A stretch of 31,443 nucleotides of DNA from Gemmatimonadota bacterium (GTDB lineage: Bacteria > Gemmatimonadota > Gemmatimonadetes > Palauibacterales > Palauibacteraceae), in the NCBI GenBank assembly GCA_016649455.1, contig JAENXO010000001.1:1-31443 (forward strand). Reading direction: 5' to 3'. Below the pieces are notes generated by a model that saw only the letters and a list, made by a program, of their open reading frames with translations, ran no database searches and was not told the origin of the DNA. The position numbers were made by a program, and so were the translations under genes. Positions 8,105 to 17,283 of the stretch are shown here, in pieces. Position 1 is the stretch's first letter, and the number at the start of each line of letters is the position of its first letter.

Positions 8105-9930
8105 TCGGCACCATTCCGTTCCCCGCCGTCCGGCGCGCATTCCGCGGCGAATTCGACCGGGACAATGACCCGGAAGACCGTGTGGCCCGGCTCGGAGCGG
8201 ACATCGATCTGTCCGCCGCACCTTCCGGTAACGATGCGGCGCACGACATCCAGGCCCAGACCCGTGCCTTCGCCGACCTGTTTGGTTGTAAAGAATGGCT
8301 CGAATATCCGCGAGCGGACTTCCTCCGGAATCCCCGGCCCGTCGTCCTCGATCTCGACTGCCAGGTGGTCGCCTTCGCCGGACGTCCGAACCGTGATCGT
8401 CCCCGAGGTACCCAGCGCACCGATCGCGTTATCGATCAGATTCGTCCACACCTGGTTGAGCTCGCTTCCCCTGGTCCCGATCCGCGGCAGGTCTCGGTCA
8501 TATTCTCTGACGACGCTGATACCCTGTTTCAACTTGTGGCCGAGCAGCGTGATCGCGTCCTCGATGCCCCGGTGCACGTCGACTTCCTGCACCGGCGCCC
8601 GGTCCATGTGCGAGTACGATTTCACTACGCCTACGAGTTCAGAAATGCTGCTGGAACTGCTGCTGACCGTGCCGATCAACTCCTCAACAGTCAGAGCGTT
8701 GCACAACCATTCGATTGCAGGGGCCAGGGCCTGAGTCGGCAACTGCTCGGCAAACCCGTCCAGGTCCTCGGGTCGAGCACCGGTCGCGACGAGCACGGCC
8801 GCCGGCTCCCATCCGTCCGTGATGCCATGGCCATCGAGCCACGCAATCATCTCCTCTTCACGATCGCTCGCCTCGAGGGGCGACAACGTCGAAATTCCGC
8901 GCCGCTGCCCGAGCTCCCGGTAGCAGGCATCGAGGACGCTCCACTCCGCAGCGCCGACGTCCGACTGGACAAGCTCGAGTGGCGAAGCATGGAGCTTCAC
9001 GATCGCATCCTTCAGCTGATCCGCTGCGCGTGAGGCGGCGGCGGCCGGGTTGTTCAGCTCGTGCGCCAGGCCGGCCGACAACTTTCCGAGCGCAGCCATT
9101 TTCTCGGTCTGCCGAAGCTCCTCCTCCACCCTCAGCCGCTCCGCGATGTCGACGAACGTGACGACGCAGCCGACCCGTTCCCCGTCCCGGAACATCGGGA
9201 ACGACCAGTATTCCACGGGGAATCCCGTGCCGTCGGGCCGGAACAGCAGCTCGTCGAGCACGTGCGTTCCCTCGTTCTGCCCGAGCGCGCGGTAGATGCG
9301 GCATTCCTTCTCGGGATACGCTTCGCCATTCGGCCGCGTATGGTGCGCCAGGTCGTGCATGTTCTCACCCAACAGCTCATCCCTGCTCTCGTAGCCGAGC
9401 AACCGGGCACATGCCGGGTTGGCGAACGTGCAGTTTCCGTCCAGGTCGATCCCGTAGACGCCCTCGCCGGTGGAGTCGAGCAGCAGCTGCACGAGCTCGC
9501 TCGACTCACGCAGATCCCGTTCGACCTTTCGACGCTCGGTGATGTCAGCAAACGTGACTACGCAGCCGACCCGGTTTCCATCCTGGAACATGGGATATGA
9601 CCAGTACTCGACAGGGAATCCGGTCCCGTCGGGCCGAAACAGCAGCTCGTCGAGGACGTGCGTGCCTTCGTCCTGCCGCAGCGCCTCGTAGATGCGGCAT
9701 TCCTTCTCGGGATACGACTCGCCGTTCGGGCGGCTGTGGTGCACCAGGTCGTGCATGTTCCTGCCAACCAGCTCGTCTCGGCTCTCGTAGCCGAGCATCC
9801 GGGCACACGCCGGGTTGGCGAACGTGCAGTTCCCGTTCAAGTCGATCCCGTAGATGCCTTCACCCGTCGAGTTCAGGAGCATTCGGACCAGCTCATCGCT
9901 TCCGACGAGCTGGTCCGCAGTCTTCGCCAC
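8101..9930 (-). CDS. PAS-PAS sensor histidine kinase
   Basis: A 609-residue soluble kinase with no membrane segment. Two PAS domains (about 10-135 and 142-268) are roughly four-fifths identical. The H-box AGLAHELNNPAAAA puts the phospho-acceptor at His290. About 170 residues of helical linker follow, then a GHKL ATPase domain with WTNLIDNAIGAL (N-box), DDGPGIP (G1), IFEPFFTTK (F-box) and GTGLGL (G2). The HELNNP form with a long linker is typical of kinases encoded beside fused receiver/TrxR-like proteins. The GTG start follows the isochorismatase stop by 3 nt. The nearest AGGAG overlaps the start codon itself, so translation probably depends on reinitiation. The 3' end overlaps the receiver/TrxR gene by 4 nt. 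The signal sensed by the PAS domains is unknown; redox or small ligands are guesses. Confidence 0.9.
   Translation of the reverse strand: MAKTADQLVGSDELVRMLLNSTGEGIYGIDLNGNCTFANPACARMLGYESRDELVGRNMHDLVHHSRPNGESYPEKECRIYEALRQDEGTHVLDELLFRPDGTGFPVEYWSYPMFQDGNRVGCVVTFADITERRKVERDLRESSELVQLLLDSTGEGVYGIDLDGNCTFANPACARLLGYESRDELLGENMHDLAHHTRPNGEAYPEKECRIYRALGQNEGTHVLDELLFRPDGTGFPVEYWSFPMFRDGERVGCVVTFVDIAERLRVEEELRQTEKMAALGKLSAGLAHELNNPAAAASRAADQLKDAIVKLHASPLELVQSDVGAAEWSVLDACYRELGQRRGISTLSPLEASDREEEMIAWLDGHGITDGWEPAAVLVATGARPEDLDGFAEQLPTQALAPAIEWLCNALTVEELIGTVSSSSSSISELVGVVKSYSHMDRAPVQEVDVHRGIEDAITLLGHKLKQGISVVREYDRDLPRIGTRGSELNQVWTNLIDNAIGALGTSGTITVRTSGEGDHLAVEIEDDGPGIPEEVRSRIFEPFFTTKQVGEGTGLGLDVVRRIVTGRCGGQIDVRSEPGHTVFRVIVPVEFAAECAPDGGERNGAE
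9109..9894 (-). repeat. Intragenic tandem duplication encoding twin PAS domains
   Basis: Two consecutive units with a period of 396 nt (132 residues): residues 13-142 (9894-9505) and 145-274 (9498-9109) of the kinase. Long blocks are identical, for example NGNCTFANPACAR against DGNCTFANPACAR, and GTHVLDELLFRPDGTGFPVE in both. Nucleotide identity is also high, so the duplication looks recent compared with the divergence usual between tandem PAS domains. Confidence 0.9.
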
Positions 9931-9933
9931 TCC

Positions 9934-10629
9934 TTACCCGGCCCGTATCGCCGAGACTGCCTGGTCGGTCGTCAGCACCGCGCTGGCGATCATCCGGAAG
10001 TTGAGAATGGCGGCTTCATAGAAATCTCCGCCCGGAAGCTGGGCGCCCGCCGTGGCGTCCTTTACCACGGCGACCTCGAATCCCTGCTCGGTGAGTTCCC
10101 TGAGATGGGCCTCGACGCAGAGATTGGCGGACATTCCTGCAAGGATCACCTTGTCGATTCCGCGCTTTCGCAGCTGCAGAACCAGGTCGTTCGACTCGGG
10201 CCCGTACACCTTGTGCGGACTCGTGACGATGACTTCGTCACGTTCGAGCAGCGGCTTGAGCGGGCCGTGCCAGTCAGCGCCGGAGCCGTCGAATCCGTTC
10301 GTGTTCAGCGCGCCCGCCCGATCGAACATCCCGACCGCGTGCATCATCTTCTCGAGCGCGCCGCCGAATTCCCACGCGTGGTCGTGCGGATAGTAGTAGT
10401 GGGGAGAAACGAATACCGGCATCCCGGAATCCAGGGCAGCCGAAATCAACTGCCGAAGATGCTCCACCGTGTTGTTTGCCACGACGCTCGCTCCCACGAC
10501 CCCCCAGACAACTCCGTCCTCGGAGAGGAAGTCCTTCTGCGGATCCGTGATCACCACTGCCGTTCTGCCCATTACGACATCGAGCCCGGGGTTGGGAAGA
10601 ATGTCGTCGTACGTCTGCTGCTCGCTCAT
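9934..10629 (-). CDS. Isochorismatase-family cysteine hydrolase
   Basis: A 231-residue protein of the isochorismatase/nicotinamidase superfamily. The triad is visible: Asp29 (VVITDPQKDF), Lys140 (TSPHKVYGPESNDL) and Cys171 (AGMSANLCVEAHLREL). The cis-peptide region GMSAN before the cysteine is typical. The family hydrolyses amides or vinyl ethers such as nicotinamide, isochorismate, biuret or N-carbamoyl compounds. The substrate cannot be assigned, and the long insert with HYYYPHDHAWEFGG differs from nicotinamidase. AAGGAAAGG lies 9 nt before the ATG. It lies between a degenerate receiver (23 nt upstream) and the PAS kinase (3 nt downstream), so it is physically part of a signalling operon, which is unusual for this enzyme family. 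Confidence 0.9.
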   Translation of the reverse strand: MSEQQTYDDILPNPGLDVVMGRTAVVITDPQKDFLSEDGVVWGVVGASVVANNTVEHLRQLISAALDSGMPVFVSPHYYYPHDHAWEFGGALEKMMHAVGMFDRAGALNTNGFDGSGADWHGPLKPLLERDEVIVTSPHKVYGPESNDLVLQLRKRGIDKVILAGMSANLCVEAHLRELTEQGFEVAVVKDATAGAQLPGGDFYEAAILNFRMIASAVLTTDQAVSAIRAG

Positions 10630-10652
10630 GGTTCAGTACCTTTCCTTCTGGG

Positions 10653-11276
10653 TTATCGTGCGCGCATCTGCTGCGTTCGCGCGCCTGCCTTGATGGTTCT
10701 GCGGACTGTTTCACACAGCTGTGAGGCGTTGAACGGGCGCGGGAGGACTCGAAGGGTCGCGCTGCCCAGGCGCCGCACCTCGTCGGGAATCGGCTCGTCC
10801 ACGACCAGGATCACCGGAAGATCCCGGAATTCGTCCCGGGCTTGAAGCGCCAGGTAGAGTTCCAGGCCCGTACCGTTGGCAACGGTGCGTTCCGCGATGA
10901 TGACGTCGATCCGGTAATCGGCCATTTGAAGCTTCGCCTTCGAGAGAGAGCCCGCTTCCAGGATCTCGGCGATCTCGGTCGTCGCGTGTGCGAGGCAGCC
11001 ACGCAGGTAGAGTCGCATGTCTGCGTCCTCGACAACGAGAAGGATCACGGCCCCTGCGGGCTGATCCTGGTCTTTCTCATCCTTCGTCTTCGATTCGTCG
11101 GCGGATCCGAGGTGCGGCGTGCCACTCTGCTCCGAGCCCAGGAGGCTGATTTCCAGCTCGACCTGACGGGAGGCCCGTGGCGACTCTGAGTGGCCATCGA
11201 GCGGATGGCGATCCGGTCGTCCCCCCGGTCGCCCGGCTCCTCCTTCGGAAATCTCGCTGATCGCGCCCACTCGCAA
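10653..11276 (-). CDS. Degenerate (pseudo)receiver-domain protein
   Basis: The frame encodes up to 207 residues. Residues about 76-195 are a receiver fold: VILLVVEDADMRLYLR (acidic pair Glu83-Asp84), IDVIIAERTVANGTGLELY, LPVILVVDEP and LRVLPRPF. The residue at the phosphorylation position is Glu129 instead of Asp, and the conserved Lys is Arg180. It is therefore unlikely to be phosphorylated normally and may be locked in an active-like state or act as a docking domain. No output domain is present. The first 75 residues are low-complexity, polar and rich in Gly, Ser and Asp. The 11276 start is a TTG without a clear ribosome-binding site, and a GTG at 11270 is equally possible, so the N-terminus is uncertain. 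It is the first gene of the four-gene operon. Confidence 0.7.
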   Translation of the reverse strand: MRVGAISEISEGGAGRPGGRPDRHPLDGHSESPRASRQVELEISLLGSEQSGTPHLGSADESKTKDEKDQDQPAGAVILLVVEDADMRLYLRGCLAHATTEIAEILEAGSLSKAKLQMADYRIDVIIAERTVANGTGLELYLALQARDEFRDLPVILVVDEPIPDEVRRLGSATLRVLPRPFNASQLCETVRRTIKAGARTQQMRAR

Positions 11277-11410
11277 CTCGCAGATCGAGGGTCTGTATTC
11301 CCACGTGAGTCAACCGTAAGCAGGACTACAGCCGGGGTGTTAGCACGAGCGTCGCGGATCCTTGACGCAACGTCTCCGGGTTTGGAGAGACGACGATTGG
11401 GGACGCTCGG

Positions 11411-14400
11411 TCAGGAGCCGGGTGTCTGCTGCTGCCGGAATTGAGAAGGGGTAGCGCCGTACTCGTCCTTGAAGGACCGGGAGAAGTGGGCAACGCTGCG
11501 GAATCCGACGCCGTACGCGATCTCGCCTACGGTGCCGGCCTGTGCGGAGAGCAACTGACCGGCGCGCTGCAACCTGAGGGAGCGGATCAGCTCGGCCGCC
11601 GACGGCGCGCCGAGTTTTGAAAGTCGTCTGTAGAGGTTGGACCGGCTCTCGGACATTGCTCGCGCGAGCTCATCAACGCCGAATTCCGGGTCATCCATGC
11701 GCTCCCCGATTGCGCGGGTGAGCTTCTCCATGAACACCTCGTCCGACGCTTGAACGTCGATCGGGGTGACCGTCAGCGATCTGTGCTTAGGAATACGCTG
11801 CCGGAGGCGGCGGCGGGACTCGATGAGATTATCGACCCGCGCCGTGAGCTCCTGCATGTTGAATGGTTTGGTCAGATAGTCATCGGCGCCGGTGCCCAGT
11901 CCTTCGACTCTGCTCTCTGGTGACGCCTTAGCCGTGAGAAGCAGAACCGGAATGAAATCCAGCTCGGGATCTGCCTTCATGGACTCGCAGAGATCCATGC
12001 CGTTCATGCCGGGCATCATCAGGTCACTGATCACCAGGTCGGGCAGTTGTTCCCGCACTGTCTCGAGTCCACGCAACCCGTCCGCGGCTTCCAGCACTTT
12101 ATATCGCGGCTCGAGATGTGCCCGCAGATAGGTCCTGATATCCGCCGAGTCGTCGATGACCAGAACGGTGGTCGTGTCCTCGTCCGACGGATCGCCGGGC
12201 GTTTCCAGTTCAGCGCCCCCCACCTCGGACGGATGGGTCCCATTTGTTTCGGCTGTCTCGAACAGAGAGCTGTCCGCAACCGCGTCAGCCGGATCGCTGG
12301 ATTCGTATTGGCCGGGCTCATCGTCGATCTGTCCGGGAGTGAGGTGGGTCCTGCCGAGCGGCAGCCAGAAGGTGAACACGCTCCCGAAGCCCTCCTCAGA
12401 GCTGACATCGATCCCTCCGCCATGCAGTTCGGCGAGTTCCCGCGCCAGCGACAGGCCGATCCCGGTTCCCTTGCGACTACCGAGATCACGGACCCGGTAG
12501 AACCGCTCGAACAGGTGTGAAAGATGTTCACTCGCGATCCCCGGTCCATTGTCCCGAACCTCGATGACCGCCGTCACCGGATTGTCTCCGGCATGGCCGG
12601 ACGGCGGCTCCGACATCAGCGACAGCCGAACCGTCCCCCCGGGGGGGGTGAATTTGAAGGCGTTCGACAGGAGGTTGATCACGACTTTCTCCAGCAGGTC
12701 CGGATCCACATACGCGAAGACTGGGTCCGCCGGGAGCTGTCGGTTGAAAGTGATGGACTTCCGTTCCGCGAGCGAAGCGAACGCCAGGCAGATTCCCTCG
12801 ATGATGGGCACGAGGTCCTGGCGGCTCGCCACCAGATTCATCTCTCCGCTTTCGATCCGGGCCACGTCGAGCAGCTGATTCACCAGCCGCAGCAGGCGCC
12901 GCGAGTTGCGCAGCGACAGCTCGAGCTGCTGTTCTACCTCCGCGGTGGTGGAACCATGGGCACCCGCGAGGACATCTTCCAACGGGCCGATCGTCAACGT
13001 GAGGGGCGTACGGAACTCGTGCGAGATGTTAGCGAAGAACCGGGACTTCGCCTCGTCGATCTCGCGCAGCTTCGCTGTCTGCGCTTCGATCGTCGTCGTG
13101 CGCTCTGACACCAGGTGTGAGAGCTCCTCAGCCCGCGTCTGGTGCGTCCGTTCGCGGCGCCGAATCCCCGCGAACACCAGGACGAGAAAGCTCCCGGCCA
13201 CAGTGAGTCTGAACCCGAGCGTCTCGTAGAAGAAGGGCTGCACCACGAGACTCGTCGGCGACTCGGGTTCGTACCACACGCCGTCGCCGCGCGTCGCGCG
13301 AACCCGGAATTCGTATGTACCCGGAGGAACGTTGGTGTAGAAAGCCGTTCGACGTCCGCCCGCCTCCACCCAATCGGCCTGGAAATCCTCCAGGCGGTAC
13401 TGGAAGCGCAGGTTCTCAGGCGCCAGGAAACTCAGCGCCGTGTAGGTGATCTCGAAGTCCCGCTGGCTCCCGGCAAATCGGACTGGTTGAGAATCAGATA
13501 CCGCACCCGTGGGCACGGCGGAATCTTCGCCGGCTCGAACAGTCTCAACGTATACCGGGAAGGGGATCTCACTCGGGTGCGTGTCCGTCGGATCGACCAC
13601 CGAGACGCCGGCCTGCGTGGCAAACCACAGACGTCCGTCGCTGGCCACGATCGCCGGCGACTGCACACCTCCGTTCCCCTCCCGGTTTTCCAGGCCGTCC
13701 CTCTCGGTATACGAGATAGAGTGAATCCCACTGACCTTCCCGGCAGCGAAGTCCTCGAGATCCGAGCGCAGGACCCAGAAGATGCCCCGGTTCGTGCTCA
13801 TCCAGAACCGGCCTTGACGATCGGGGAGGATCGAGTGAATTCCGTCGTCGTACAGACCGTCCTGCCGTCGGATTGCGGTGATCTGTACGGTCGATCCGAG
13901 TGGTGCGGACTCTCCGGCAGCGGTTGCGTCCGCCGCCAGCTCGACGCGGTTGAGACCTTGATCTTCGGTGCCGATCCAGATCACACCCGCTTCATCTTCG
14001 TGAATCGAGCGCACGAGATTGCTGGACAGGCCGTCGGCCGTCGTGAGACTCTCGAACCGTCCTCGAGAATAGCGCGCAACCCCGCCCCCGTTTGTCCCCA
14101 GCCACAGGGAGCCGTCGTTCGCCTCGTGGATCACCCGCACGAAGTCGTGGGGCAAGCCGTCCTCTGTGGTGAAGTGCCGCATCGACCCGAGCGAGTCCCT
14201 GTACAGCCCCCTGTCCGTTCCGAACCAGAGCGAACCACTACTGTCTTCGTAGATCGACTTCACCGTGTGCCCGGAAAGGATTTGGGAGGTGCAGGCACGG
14301 ACCTCCAGGACGCAGGCGCCATAGTTGATCCGGCCGACCCACACGCGACCTGACCGATCCTCGAGGATCGCCTGTGGAAGGGAAGGTGAACCCGCTCCAC

Positions 14401-15673
14401 GCGCGATGACTCGAAACACTCCGTCCTCGTACCTGGCGATCCCCTCTCCCAGAGAGCCTAACCAGATCCGCCTCTTGGAGTCCTCGTATATCGGATAGAC
14501 GTTGGTGACAGCGCCGTCGGCGGCGCCGTAGGTCCGGAACAGGGCCGGCTTGAGTCGGTGAAGCCCATCGGCGGCGACCCAGAGGCTACCTTCATGGTCG
14601 AGCGCGATCGACGTGACCGGCGACCGACTCTCCAGCACGAGTTCTCCGTTCCGGTACAGCCGTCGGTCGATCCCCAGCCAGCGATCACCGTCATTCGACA
14701 CGGCGACCGAGAGGGGGCCCTCCCCCCCGGCGACGATTCCGGAGTCGAGGAGTCCCAACTCTCCGTCGTGCAGCGCGAAGAGCCCCTCGTACGTCGCGAC
14801 GAGGATCGAGTCGCCCGCGACGCTGTGCATCGCTGCCACTCGGATCGGACCCGACCCAGGCGCATCCAGCTGCCGCACGTCACCGTCCTGCCAGGCGAGC
14901 ACCCCGACGCCTGTGCCGATGTAGACAGTGCCGTCTGCGGTCTCCGCGAACGAGGTGGCGAGCCGGGACAGCGTAGCATCACGACTGGCCTGGATCGCCG
15001 CGACCTGCTCTCCGTCCCAGCGAAGAGCCCCGTGACCGTCGGTGGCGAGCCACGTGGCGCCGATCCGGTCCACGAACAGGGGACCGCCTCGCACCATCAG
15101 CCCGGGCTCGGCGAGCGGCTTGAACGAGCCCTCGCGCAATATGAAGACGCCCCGATTGCTCGCGACCAGCGGGCGTCCGTCGGAATCGAACGCCATCGTC
15201 CTGATCGCCGTTCCGGGCTCGTGCTCGACGCCGTAAACCTCGAATCCACCGGCTACGATCCTGACGACGTGATCGAACTCCGCGGTGGACCACAGACTCC
15301 CGTCCGGCCCTTCAATGATTTCGACGAAGCGATTCGTCGGAAGCTCCGGATTCGTGGCCGTGTTGAACACCGTGAACCGGGCGCCGTCGAATCGGATCAG
15401 ACCATCGAAGCTGGAGAGCCAGAGATATCCGTCCTGCGAGAACGCAAGTCCGTTCAGGTGACTGAGCGGCAGGCCGTCTTCGATCGTCCACGTCTCGTGG
15501 CCGAACTCGACCCCCTGTTCCAGCACGGTCGGATGGCCGGGCGGCACCTGCGCCCGGGCCGGGTCTGGACCGGCAGCTGGTATCAGCTGGAGCAGCAACA
15601 AGGTCGTGCAGATCCGATTCCAGATGCGACCCTGGATCACGGTCGGCACACACTGCGTGGGGCGAGCCTGCAC
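11411..15673 (-). CDS. Hybrid two-component system protein (propeller-Y_Y_Y-kinase-receiver-AraC)
   Basis: A 1420-residue one-protein signalling system. A signal peptide (hydrophobic TTLLLLQLIPAAG, cleavage near ARA-QV) is followed by periplasmic two-bladed-propeller repeats of the Reg_prop type (about 45-730; repeats such as DGSLWLGTNGGGVARY and GVIWIGTEDQGLNRV). A Y_Y_Y domain (about 735-815) and one membrane helix (about 822-838) come next. The cytoplasm holds HisKA with His885 (FFANISHEFRTP), a GHKL ATPase domain (about 990-1110), a receiver with Asp1217 (VISDLMMPG), and a C-terminal AraC HTH (about 1315-1415). Family members bind extracellular oligosaccharides or other ligands and activate nearby genes. 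It is divergent from the amidohydrolase at 15868. The GTG at 15673 lacks a clear ribosome-binding site, and GTGs 24 or 33 nt further in are possible starts. Confidence 0.93.
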   Translation of the reverse strand: MQARPTQCVPTVIQGRIWNRICTTLLLLQLIPAAGPDPARAQVPPGHPTVLEQGVEFGHETWTIEDGLPLSHLNGLAFSQDGYLWLSSFDGLIRFDGARFTVFNTATNPELPTNRFVEIIEGPDGSLWSTAEFDHVVRIVAGGFEVYGVEHEPGTAIRTMAFDSDGRPLVASNRGVFILREGSFKPLAEPGLMVRGGPLFVDRIGATWLATDGHGALRWDGEQVAAIQASRDATLSRLATSFAETADGTVYIGTGVGVLAWQDGDVRQLDAPGSGPIRVAAMHSVAGDSILVATYEGLFALHDGELGLLDSGIVAGGEGPLSVAVSNDGDRWLGIDRRLYRNGELVLESRSPVTSIALDHEGSLWVAADGLHRLKPALFRTYGAADGAVTNVYPIYEDSKRRIWLGSLGEGIARYEDGVFRVIARGAGSPSLPQAILEDRSGRVWVGRINYGACVLEVRACTSQILSGHTVKSIYEDSSGSLWFGTDRGLYRDSLGSMRHFTTEDGLPHDFVRVIHEANDGSLWLGTNGGGVARYSRGRFESLTTADGLSSNLVRSIHEDEAGVIWIGTEDQGLNRVELAADATAAGESAPLGSTVQITAIRRQDGLYDDGIHSILPDRQGRFWMSTNRGIFWVLRSDLEDFAAGKVSGIHSISYTERDGLENREGNGGVQSPAIVASDGRLWFATQAGVSVVDPTDTHPSEIPFPVYVETVRAGEDSAVPTGAVSDSQPVRFAGSQRDFEITYTALSFLAPENLRFQYRLEDFQADWVEAGGRRTAFYTNVPPGTYEFRVRATRGDGVWYEPESPTSLVVQPFFYETLGFRLTVAGSFLVLVFAGIRRRERTHQTRAEELSHLVSERTTTIEAQTAKLREIDEAKSRFFANISHEFRTPLTLTIGPLEDVLAGAHGSTTAEVEQQLELSLRNSRRLLRLVNQLLDVARIESGEMNLVASRQDLVPIIEGICLAFASLAERKSITFNRQLPADPVFAYVDPDLLEKVVINLLSNAFKFTPPGGTVRLSLMSEPPSGHAGDNPVTAVIEVRDNGPGIASEHLSHLFERFYRVRDLGSRKGTGIGLSLARELAELHGGGIDVSSEEGFGSVFTFWLPLGRTHLTPGQIDDEPGQYESSDPADAVADSSLFETAETNGTHPSEVGGAELETPGDPSDEDTTTVLVIDDSADIRTYLRAHLEPRYKVLEAADGLRGLETVREQLPDLVISDLMMPGMNGMDLCESMKADPELDFIPVLLLTAKASPESRVEGLGTGADDYLTKPFNMQELTARVDNLIESRRRLRQRIPKHRSLTVTPIDVQASDEVFMEKLTRAIGERMDDPEFGVDELARAMSESRSNLYRRLSKLGAPSAAELIRSLRLQRAGQLLSAQAGTVGEIAYGVGFRSVAHFSRSFKDEYGATPSQFRQQQTPGS

Positions 15674-15867
15674 GTTACGGTCAAGACTGGTCAGCCTCCG
15701 CGTTCAGTCCACTGACAGACGACGGAACTGATCCAGTCTAATCAAATTTCGGCTGTCGATGTTCCCGCGGCCGGGCTCAGCCTCCCCCGCCTGCCGACCA
15801 ACAGCCCGCCGGGTACCTTCCAACGCGTCTGCTTCTGAATCGGTACTTGCTGGAAAGGTGGTGTTGA

Positions 15868-17283
15868 GTGAAGAGAGCAACGGTGTTGGCCGTATGCCTC
15901 GCGATCGCGCTTTCATTCGGCTGCGACGGAAAGCAGGATGCGCTGGTTATCCGCAACGTGACTGTCATCGACGGAACGGGCGCCCGACCCGAACCCGACA
16001 TGACAGTTGTCATCGAGCAGCGCCGGATCAGAACGGTCGGCACGGAGGGGTCCGTGCGGTATCCCTCCTCGGCCTCGGTCATCGATGGCACCGGCAAGTA
16101 CCTCGTCCCGGGCTTGTGGGACATGCATGTGCACCTGCGCGACCTCGACGGCACCCTCCCCCTGTTCATCATCAACGGTGTGACCACGGTGCGCGACATG
16201 GGGAGCGAACTCGAGAAGACGGTGGCGCTGAGAGAGCAGGTCGAGGCAGGCGCGCTCGTCGGACCCCGCATCGGGACCTCGGGGATGATGGTGGAGAGCT
16301 CGAGCTGGGTTGCACAGTACGTGGACCTGATGCGCGAGCAGGGTGCAGACGAGAAAGCGGTCGAAGAGTTCCTGCGCACGAGGATCATGGTGGGGGACCC
16401 GCAGGAAGCGACGGCGGTTGTGGATTCGCTGACCGCACTCGGTGCGGACTTCATCAAGATCCGACATGCCGAGTCGCCCGAGGTCTTCGCGGCGATCGCA
16501 GACGCGGCGGCGGACGCCGGAACGCACCTCGTGGGCCACTACGTGTGGATCTTGAGCCTCGAGGAGAGCGCCGACGCCGGGCAGCGCAGCATTGAGCACA
16601 ATGTTCTTCCGGGGTTCAACGAGAGAACTCCCGAGCAGAAGCGCGACATCTTCGACGCGCTGCTTCGCAATGACACGCACCTGGTGCCCACCCTGGTCAC
16701 GAATTCCGCGGAGACGCTGCCCTTCGAAAACGTCATTGCCATCGTCGAGGACACCGAGGGCGCCCTGGACTCCCGAAATCGATACGTGTCGAGGGCCATT
16801 CGGCAGCGGTGGATCGAAACTGTAGCCGTCAATTCAGCGGATACGGAGCGCCCGCCGCCGGAGGTTATTCAACAGATGATGACCGGCAGTAATCAGTTCC
16901 TGGCGGAGGCCCGGTCAGCCGGCGTGAAGATGATGGCCGGTACAGATGCCCCTACGACGGGCACCTTCTTCGGGTTCAGCCTTCATGACGAGCTCGCGCT
17001 GCTCGTCGAGACGTATGGGATGACTCCGATGGAGGCGCTACGCAGCGCGACAGCCATTCCGGCGACCTTCATGGGCATGGACACCGAAGTGGGCACGATT
17101 GAGCCGGGCAAACGGGCGGATCTCCTGCTGCTCGACGCCGACCCGCTCGCCGACATCAGGAATACGCGGCGGATCGACACCGTGATCGCGGATGGTCGCG
17201 TGTATGACAGCGCCACGCGAGAGCGGCTGTTGAGCGAGATCGAAGCCGTGGTCGCTGCGACCGGCGCAGAGCCAGCCCAATGA
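15868..17283 (+). CDS. Exported metal-dependent amidohydrolase (lipoprotein)
   Basis: A 471-residue amidohydrolase-superfamily protein with an N-terminal signal ending in LSFG-Cys19, a weak lipobox. Metal and catalytic residues are in order: His87 and His89 (GLWDMHVHLRD), Lys197 (DFIKIRHAES), His224 (HLVGHYVW), His244 (RSIEHNV) and Asp360 (MAGTDAP). The composite beta domain is formed by LVIRNVTVIDGTG at the start and GTIEPGKRADLLLLDADPL at the end. It matches the imidazolonepropionase/prolidase-like exported group, which cleaves cyclic amides or dipeptides; the substrate is unknown. The GTG start has GGAAAGG 9 nt upstream. It is divergent from the large hybrid regulator and is the most likely direct target of it by position. 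Confidence 0.9.
   Translation: MKRATVLAVCLAIALSFGCDGKQDALVIRNVTVIDGTGARPEPDMTVVIEQRRIRTVGTEGSVRYPSSASVIDGTGKYLVPGLWDMHVHLRDLDGTLPLFIINGVTTVRDMGSELEKTVALREQVEAGALVGPRIGTSGMMVESSSWVAQYVDLMREQGADEKAVEEFLRTRIMVGDPQEATAVVDSLTALGADFIKIRHAESPEVFAAIADAAADAGTHLVGHYVWILSLEESADAGQRSIEHNVLPGFNERTPEQKRDIFDALLRNDTHLVPTLVTNSAETLPFENVIAIVEDTEGALDSRNRYVSRAIRQRWIETVAVNSADTERPPPEVIQQMMTGSNQFLAEARSAGVKMMAGTDAPTTGTFFGFSLHDELALLVETYGMTPMEALRSATAIPATFMGMDTEVGTIEPGKRADLLLLDADPLADIRNTRRIDTVIADGRVYDSATRERLLSEIEAVVAATGAEPAQ

Noticed and set aside
8105..8221. A 39-codon N-terminal extension of the receiver/TrxR-like protein
   Set aside because: Arg-rich, overlaps the kinase C-terminus, and the receiver fold begins exactly at the ATGA-coupled ATG 8104.
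9658..10845. A 395-codon plus-strand frame
   Set aside because: Antisense to the kinase, isochorismatase and receiver genes, which all have catalytic motifs.
13142..15715. Two long plus-strand frames (13142-14353 and 14558-15715)
   Set aside because: Antisense to the propeller domain of the hybrid regulator; no recognisable domain.
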